Source of the DNA: JAFLUQ01 sp964442035
GTDB taxonomy: Bacteria > Bacillota > Clostridia > UMGS1883
Direction: 5' to 3'
NCBI GenBank assembly: GCA_964442035.1
Contig: CAYTWZ010000070.1
Coordinates: 1-9,361 of the forward strand
DNA length: 9,361 nucleotides
Positions 7,201 through 9,361 of this stretch are shown here, one piece after another. Made by a program: the position numbers and the translations under genes. Below the pieces are notes generated by a model. That model worked only from the letters and a program-made list of their open reading frames with translations. It ran no database searches and was not told where the DNA came from. Positions within the stretch are counted from its first letter, which is position 1, and each line of letters begins with the position of its first letter.

Positions 7201-7440
7201 GTAAACTGGGACAGCGACACTAATACTGTTACTGCTGAAAGAGACGGTGTCACTATAAGCCATGTTATCGGCACTAATCAGCTCTATGTCAATGGTGAGC
7301 TCAAGGAGCTTGATGTTGAGTCTATGGTGCTGAATGAGCACACAATGGTTCCGCTCAGAGCTATTGCCGAAAGCTTTAACTGTGATGTCAATTGGAATCA
7401 GGAATTCAGACGTGCGTACATCAAAGAAGTCGATCAGTAG
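4279..7440 (+). CDS. Secreted multi-module GH43-like protein with discoidin and stalk domains
   Basis: A 1053-aa extracellular protein. Start: AAGGAGG (4263-4269) is 9 nt before ATG 4279; ATG 4273 (3 nt) is too close, and 4243 lies at the likely transcription start. Residues 1-28 form a signal peptide (cleavage near SVGAA). In order: a Trp/Asn-rich jelly-roll-like region (about 29-250); a chitobiase C-terminal-like module (266-337, YYTLDGTDPTTDSIKYTGP); an FN3-like module (340-427); a GH43-type five-bladed propeller (428-777); an F5/8C discoidin-like module (780-921); and a stalk/copper-amine-oxidase-N domain (927-1053, with two VPMRAI/VPLRAI motifs). The propeller resembles the exo-beta-1,3-galactanase-like side of GH43: RYEG (E522), SRDM (D607), HQESPSVF (E655), YYVYTSTTNGW, and GTQANG (Q708), where that group uses Gln in place of the usual Asp base. 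Inference: wall-associated enzyme or binder acting on galactose-rich or other plant/host glycans. Substrate is uncertain, and loss of activity is possible. Confidence 0.72.
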   Translation: MKTHKFMALIIAMSMVLSILPTLSVGAADGLATAFDIKTLTVSGEVTLDGTGWNPSETGASVRWNQNWNQNGTWNSNGGGTYGLMFFASKERETGGGSAQATFADAAKTLRSDKIEIAFNFACQETENLYQRWNFKDNDNNVFATFYFDKNVKANVGINAVDFLDGQDAVYGIRGQEMIITAEKNANGKYTVTYTLNGKQLAAEELDSVNGFKSIEADVPSYNDKWAAAALLNLKVSYAPNSTVTEEEIAAYALVNTPPQMNVSGGSETSPVDTFAPITITHPAGDDLIYYTLDGTDPTTDSIKYTGPFYTNGYAHIKACVVTADGKRSDGCEAYIYNQKWNATAGEFRIEGENTVNNVKIAWPLYSGAGRYEVYRDDILVGSTTGDSIDEYDLEVNKNYTYTVKALSGDEVLATGTTNTVTTFAINLDELTGYDDNVTGHWIANENIVSEPTPSGYEIGGKYYKVKTQGISKEEFAALGLDPSVLEGESATTIRYMESDDGLNWPDEWQMVYPIFVNMRYEGMQNGLHYNKEAVIFSAHAESSGYSTAKLFFASFEPGKSDKDVEPYYITMSKQEPWEQYEEIPNHGKNELSAYYIGRPFGYDSRDMVRFADGEDFYTFSAANGNRDMLILKLEDNWVKPERVMNVILHDQHQESPSVFHEGDRYYVYTSTTNGWFVSQARYSSTTALDEPWSPLREVVNAGTYGTQANGVWGYGSDSGRVVQRAHGYNWGQSGGWRVDNHQGFWHMVVNDGIATCNWCYKMEYHPYWGAIAVQSGEYVSLGKKATVEGKDAPGMTDNLQFQSSPVTEVEKLPYDIIIDLEVPTVITEVNLTTDIFMGSVCASYYKVYGSNDMTNWTEISDVTSDDYDNPTFRVGVVEDKTPYRYVKATVLEVKNLQNNGASALWGGKPVELAVYGKPQGYVDQQYEIKDDAPILVGYNRNNIDFEPYGQEPVAVNNRILVPMRAIFETMGAEVNWDSDTNTVTAERDGVTISHVIGTNQLYVNGELKELDVESMVLNEHTMVPLRAIAESFNCDVNWNQEFRRAYIKEVDQ

Positions 7441-7478
7441 TAATAATTACTCAGGAAGCTTTGAATATTTATTTCAAC

Positions 7479-7623
7479 GGCTTAAAACGCCGCTTGACGG
7501 GAAGCTTGCGCGACTTAGTTAATAAGCTCAAGATACAGCAAGTATTCACGCGATTTTTGTCTTGCTGAGAGAGCAATTCCCTCACCGATCTGCATTTCAA
7601 AATTAAAAGCGCTTTCCTAAATG
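7479..7623 (-). repeat. Dispersed intergenic repeat, copy C (truncated)
   Basis: It begins 38 bases after the GH43-like gene. Bases 7479-7498 (GGCTTAAAACGCCGCTTGAC) differ from copy B at one position. Further blocks match B: AAGTATTCA, GCG-x-TTTTTGT, and CTCRCC-x-ATC. The homologous minus-strand frame reads IGEGIALSARQKSREYLLY but is broken by TAA and then reaches the conserved terminal TAA (7484-7482). The half corresponding to CCACCGGCGGAG in A and B is missing; a terminator hairpin starts instead. This is a decayed or partial copy. Confidence 0.6.
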
Positions 7624-7627
7624 AACT

Positions 7628-7671
7628 AAGCCGCAGCAGGTGAATTGTTTTACTTGTTGCGGCTTATTTTC
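7628..7671 (+). terminator. Rho-independent terminator
   Basis: A 17-bp stem (7628-7644 with 7649-7665, three G-U pairs, no mismatches) closes a four-base loop TTGT and is followed by TTATTTTC. The arms are AAGCCGCAGCAGGTGAA and TTACTTGTTGCGGCTT. It lies about 190 bases after the GH43-like stop codon and just before the next promoter, so it separates the two transcription units. The T-run is on the plus-strand side only. Confidence 0.8.
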
Positions 7672-7680
7672 ACATAACAG

Positions 7681-7709
7681 TTGCAATGAAATTGTTAAAG
7701 TGGTATAAT
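7681..7709 (+). promoter_or_regulatory. Near-consensus sigma-A promoter of the dipeptidase operon
   Basis: TTGCAA (7681-7686), exactly 17 nt, then a perfect TATAAT (7704-7709). Transcription should begin near 7716, leaving a leader of about 24 nt with the ribosome binding site AAAGGAG (7724-7730). Because this promoter covers 7681-7709, an upstream in-frame ATG at 7686 cannot be the translation start. Confidence 0.82.
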
Positions 7710-7739
7710 TTAAGCTGTCAGATAAAGGAGAAATTTAAA

Positions 7740-9122
7740 ATGGACTTTTCAGTAATCGACAGTTACCTGGAGAACAATATACAAAAGCTTAAGGATGACC
7801 TTGGGGCTGTAGTGGCAATTCCCAGCAAGCGGGGCAGTAGGGAAGAGGGTAAGCCGTTCGGGAGGGCCTGTGCCCTTGTCATGTCAAAAATGAAAGAAAT
7901 TGCCGCTGATACCGGGTTAAGTGTCACAAATTATGACAACTATATGCTGGAATGTGACTACAACAACTGTGAGACGGCCCTTGGAGTGATCGCCCATCTT
8001 GACGTAGTACCGGAGGGAGACGGCTGGGACACTGACCCCTACACTCTTACAGAAAAAGATGGGATCCTGTACGGACGAGGCACTATTGACGACAAAGGCC
8101 CGGCAATGGCTACGCTGTACGCGGTTAAGGCTCTTAAGAATAGCGGTGTAAAACTCTCCAAAAATGTACGACTTCTTTTCGGTTCGGACGAGGAATCCGG
8201 AATGAGCGATCTGGAATATTACGGCAATCTTAAGCCACTGCCGCCGATGATGATTTCCCCTGACGGGGAATTTCCGGTAATCAATGTGGAAAAAGGTGTA
8301 TGTCAGGTATATTTTAAAGGAGCATATCTGCCGGAAGACGCTTTGGTCAGCCTTAAGGCGGGAAGCGTGGTCAATGCCGTACCCGACAAGGCAGAGGCGG
8401 TAATATCCGGACTCTCAGTTGAAGAAGCAAAGACCCTTGCGGCCAATGCCGGTGTAAGCCTTAAGCTAAATATCACTGCCTGTGACAAGGGCGTAAAAAT
8501 CCGTGCCAATGGTGTGTCGGCTCACGGCTCAACTCCGGAAAAGGGCGACAATGCCTTGACCGGACTTATCAAGGTGCTGCCGGCCATGGGCGTAAACGGC
8601 AAAGGACTTTATGCTTTAGCTGCACAGCTTTACAGCCTGTTCCCATACGGCGAGACTGACGGCAAAAGCGCGGATCTAAAAATGAGCGATGTGAATTCAG
8701 GTCCCCTTACAGCGCTTTTTAGTATGCTTAACGCCGAGAACGGTCTTATATCAGGGGGAATAGATATTCGCTTTCCCGCTACTGTCAGCTTAGCAACAGT
8801 GAAAAATATCGTGACCGAAAAGCTGAGTCCCTTTAATTTTGAGTTAAGCTTCCATGAAATGGAGGGACATCTTGTACCATCCGGCAGTGATTTTGTTAGG
8901 ACGCTTTTGGACTGTTATACTCAGGTCACCGGGGATGAAGGCTTCTGCAAGGCTGAGGGCGGGGCTACCTATCTTCACAATGTATCTGGCGGCGTAGCCT
9001 ACGGAGCTGAGATGCCCGGGGAGGAAAATAATATGCACGGTTCCAATGAGCACATAAAAATAGATACCCTTTTAAATGTGGCAAAGATTTACGCTCGGGC
9101 TATATATCGCCTGTGCAAGTAA
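7740..9122 (+). CDS. pepV: M20 family dipeptidase, PepV/Sapep type
   Basis: A 460-aa cytoplasmic dinuclear zinc dipeptidase, the usual PepV length. It cleaves N-terminal residues from short, mainly dipeptide, substrates and so supports peptide-based nutrition. Start: AAAGGAG (7724-7730) lies 9 nt before ATG 7740, downstream of a strong promoter. Metal and catalytic residues are all in place by motif: HLDVVPEGDGW (H86, D88), GRGTIDDKGP (bridging D117), GSDEESG (catalytic E151, ligand E152), SPDGEFP (D175) and NNMHGSNEH (H433). The lid domain inserted after about residue 190 carries GVSAHGSTPEKGDNA (H262), the substrate-contacting His of this subfamily, and near the C-terminus GGATYLHN is typical too. 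No signal peptide. The YdbC-like gene follows after 16 nt and is probably co-transcribed. Substrate range within the family (PepV or Sapep-like) cannot be decided from sequence alone. Confidence 0.93.
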   Translation: MDFSVIDSYLENNIQKLKDDLGAVVAIPSKRGSREEGKPFGRACALVMSKMKEIAADTGLSVTNYDNYMLECDYNNCETALGVIAHLDVVPEGDGWDTDPYTLTEKDGILYGRGTIDDKGPAMATLYAVKALKNSGVKLSKNVRLLFGSDEESGMSDLEYYGNLKPLPPMMISPDGEFPVINVEKGVCQVYFKGAYLPEDALVSLKAGSVVNAVPDKAEAVISGLSVEEAKTLAANAGVSLKLNITACDKGVKIRANGVSAHGSTPEKGDNALTGLIKVLPAMGVNGKGLYALAAQLYSLFPYGETDGKSADLKMSDVNSGPLTALFSMLNAENGLISGGIDIRFPATVSLATVKNIVTEKLSPFNFELSFHEMEGHLVPSGSDFVRTLLDCYTQVTGDEGFCKAEGGATYLHNVSGGVAYGAEMPGEENNMHGSNEHIKIDTLLNVAKIYARAIYRLCK

Positions 9123-9138
9123 AAGGAGAGTGAAAAGA

Positions 9139-9360
9139 ATGGCAGAAATTAAATTTGAGATAAAGCAGCAGTTGGGACAGCTTTCGGAGGAAAACGCCAG
9201 GGGCTGGCGCAAGGAGCTCAACCTTATTAGCTGGAACGGCGCAAACCCCAAATTCGACATCCGTGACTGGGCTCCGGATCATGAAAAAATGGGGAAGGGC
9301 GTGACACTTACCTATGACGAGCTCATGGTGCTTAAAGCAATATTAAAGGACATTGATTAA
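9139..9360 (+). CDS. YdbC/PC4-like single-stranded DNA-binding protein
   Basis: A complete 73-aa protein ending one base before the window edge. It matches the YdbC family of Firmicutes, which shares the fold of the transcription coactivator PC4/p15 and is known to bind single-stranded DNA as a dimer. The recognisable core is GWRKELNLISWNG, then PKFDIRDWAPDHEKMGKGVT, then a C-terminal helix LTYDELMVLKAILKDID. Start: AAAAGGAG (9121-9128) lies 10 nt before ATG 9139. A GTG at 9130 and longer in-frame starts inside pepV are less likely because they lack spacing or add non-family sequence. It follows pepV by 16 nt with no terminator or promoter between, so both share the 7681-7709 promoter. Its exact role in bacteria (repair, transcription or nucleoid) is unsettled. 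Confidence 0.9.
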   Translation: MAEIKFEIKQQLGQLSEENARGWRKELNLISWNGANPKFDIRDWAPDHEKMGKGVTLTYDELMVLKAILKDID

Positions 9361-9361
9361 A

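Noticed and set aside
7686..7739. Longer dipeptidase start at ATG 7686
   Set aside because: It overlaps the -35 box and lies upstream of the expected transcription start. The extra residues are not family-like, while ATG 7740 has a proper ribosome binding site.

Overview
The window looks like chromosomal DNA of a Gram-positive anaerobe of the class Clostridia, probably an uncultured gut or rumen member of the Oscillospirales/Eubacteriales. The pointers are secreted proteins carrying SLH and 'stalk' (copper amine oxidase N-terminal-like) modules, strong AGGAGG-type ribosome binding sites, sigma-A-like promoters, a short-chain ChrA pair and a YdbC/PC4 protein. This is inference from protein style; there is no rRNA or other marker. 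No tRNA, CRISPR array, transposase or phage gene is visible.

Layout. (1) At the left edge the last 51 codons of a secreted-type protein end at 157. They overlap the start region of an SLH-anchored protein (163-1842) that carries a PstS-like phosphate/anion-binding domain. (2) A minus-strand operon runs from a clear promoter at 3837-3809: a YbaK/EbsC-type aminoacyl-tRNA deacylase (3772-3299), then two half-size ChrA transporters (3278-2718 and 2721-2143) that overlap by 4 nt and probably form a heterodimer. (3) A large plus-strand gene (4279-7440) encodes a secreted multi-module protein: jelly-roll-like region, chitobiase C-terminal-like module, FN3-like module, GH43-type beta-propeller, discoidin/F5-8C module and a C-terminal stalk domain. 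(4) A strong terminator (7628-7671) and a near-consensus promoter (7681-7709) lead into a two-gene operon: a PepV-type M20 dipeptidase (7740-9122) and a small YdbC/PC4-like single-stranded DNA-binding protein (9139-9360).

The three larger intergenic spaces (about 1843-2142, 3773-4278, 7441-7739) are not ordinary spacers. Each holds a diverged copy of the same dispersed element, all in the same orientation. Copies at 1873-2145 and 3875-4131 are near full length; the one at 7479-7623 is truncated. On the minus strand the first two stay open in one homologous frame for about 90 codons and end at the same conserved TAA. Neither has a credible start codon, and substitutions between them are not concentrated at third positions. 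The first copy begins exactly at the TGA stop of the downstream chrA and continues in its frame. This repeat family is the least explained element of the window.

Themes: surface capture and breakdown of polymers (SLH-PstS-like protein, GH43-like protein), peptide catabolism (PepV), ion transport (ChrA pair) and translation quality control (YbaK). They do not form one obvious pathway, and I see no defence or other complete undescribed system beyond the repeat family.
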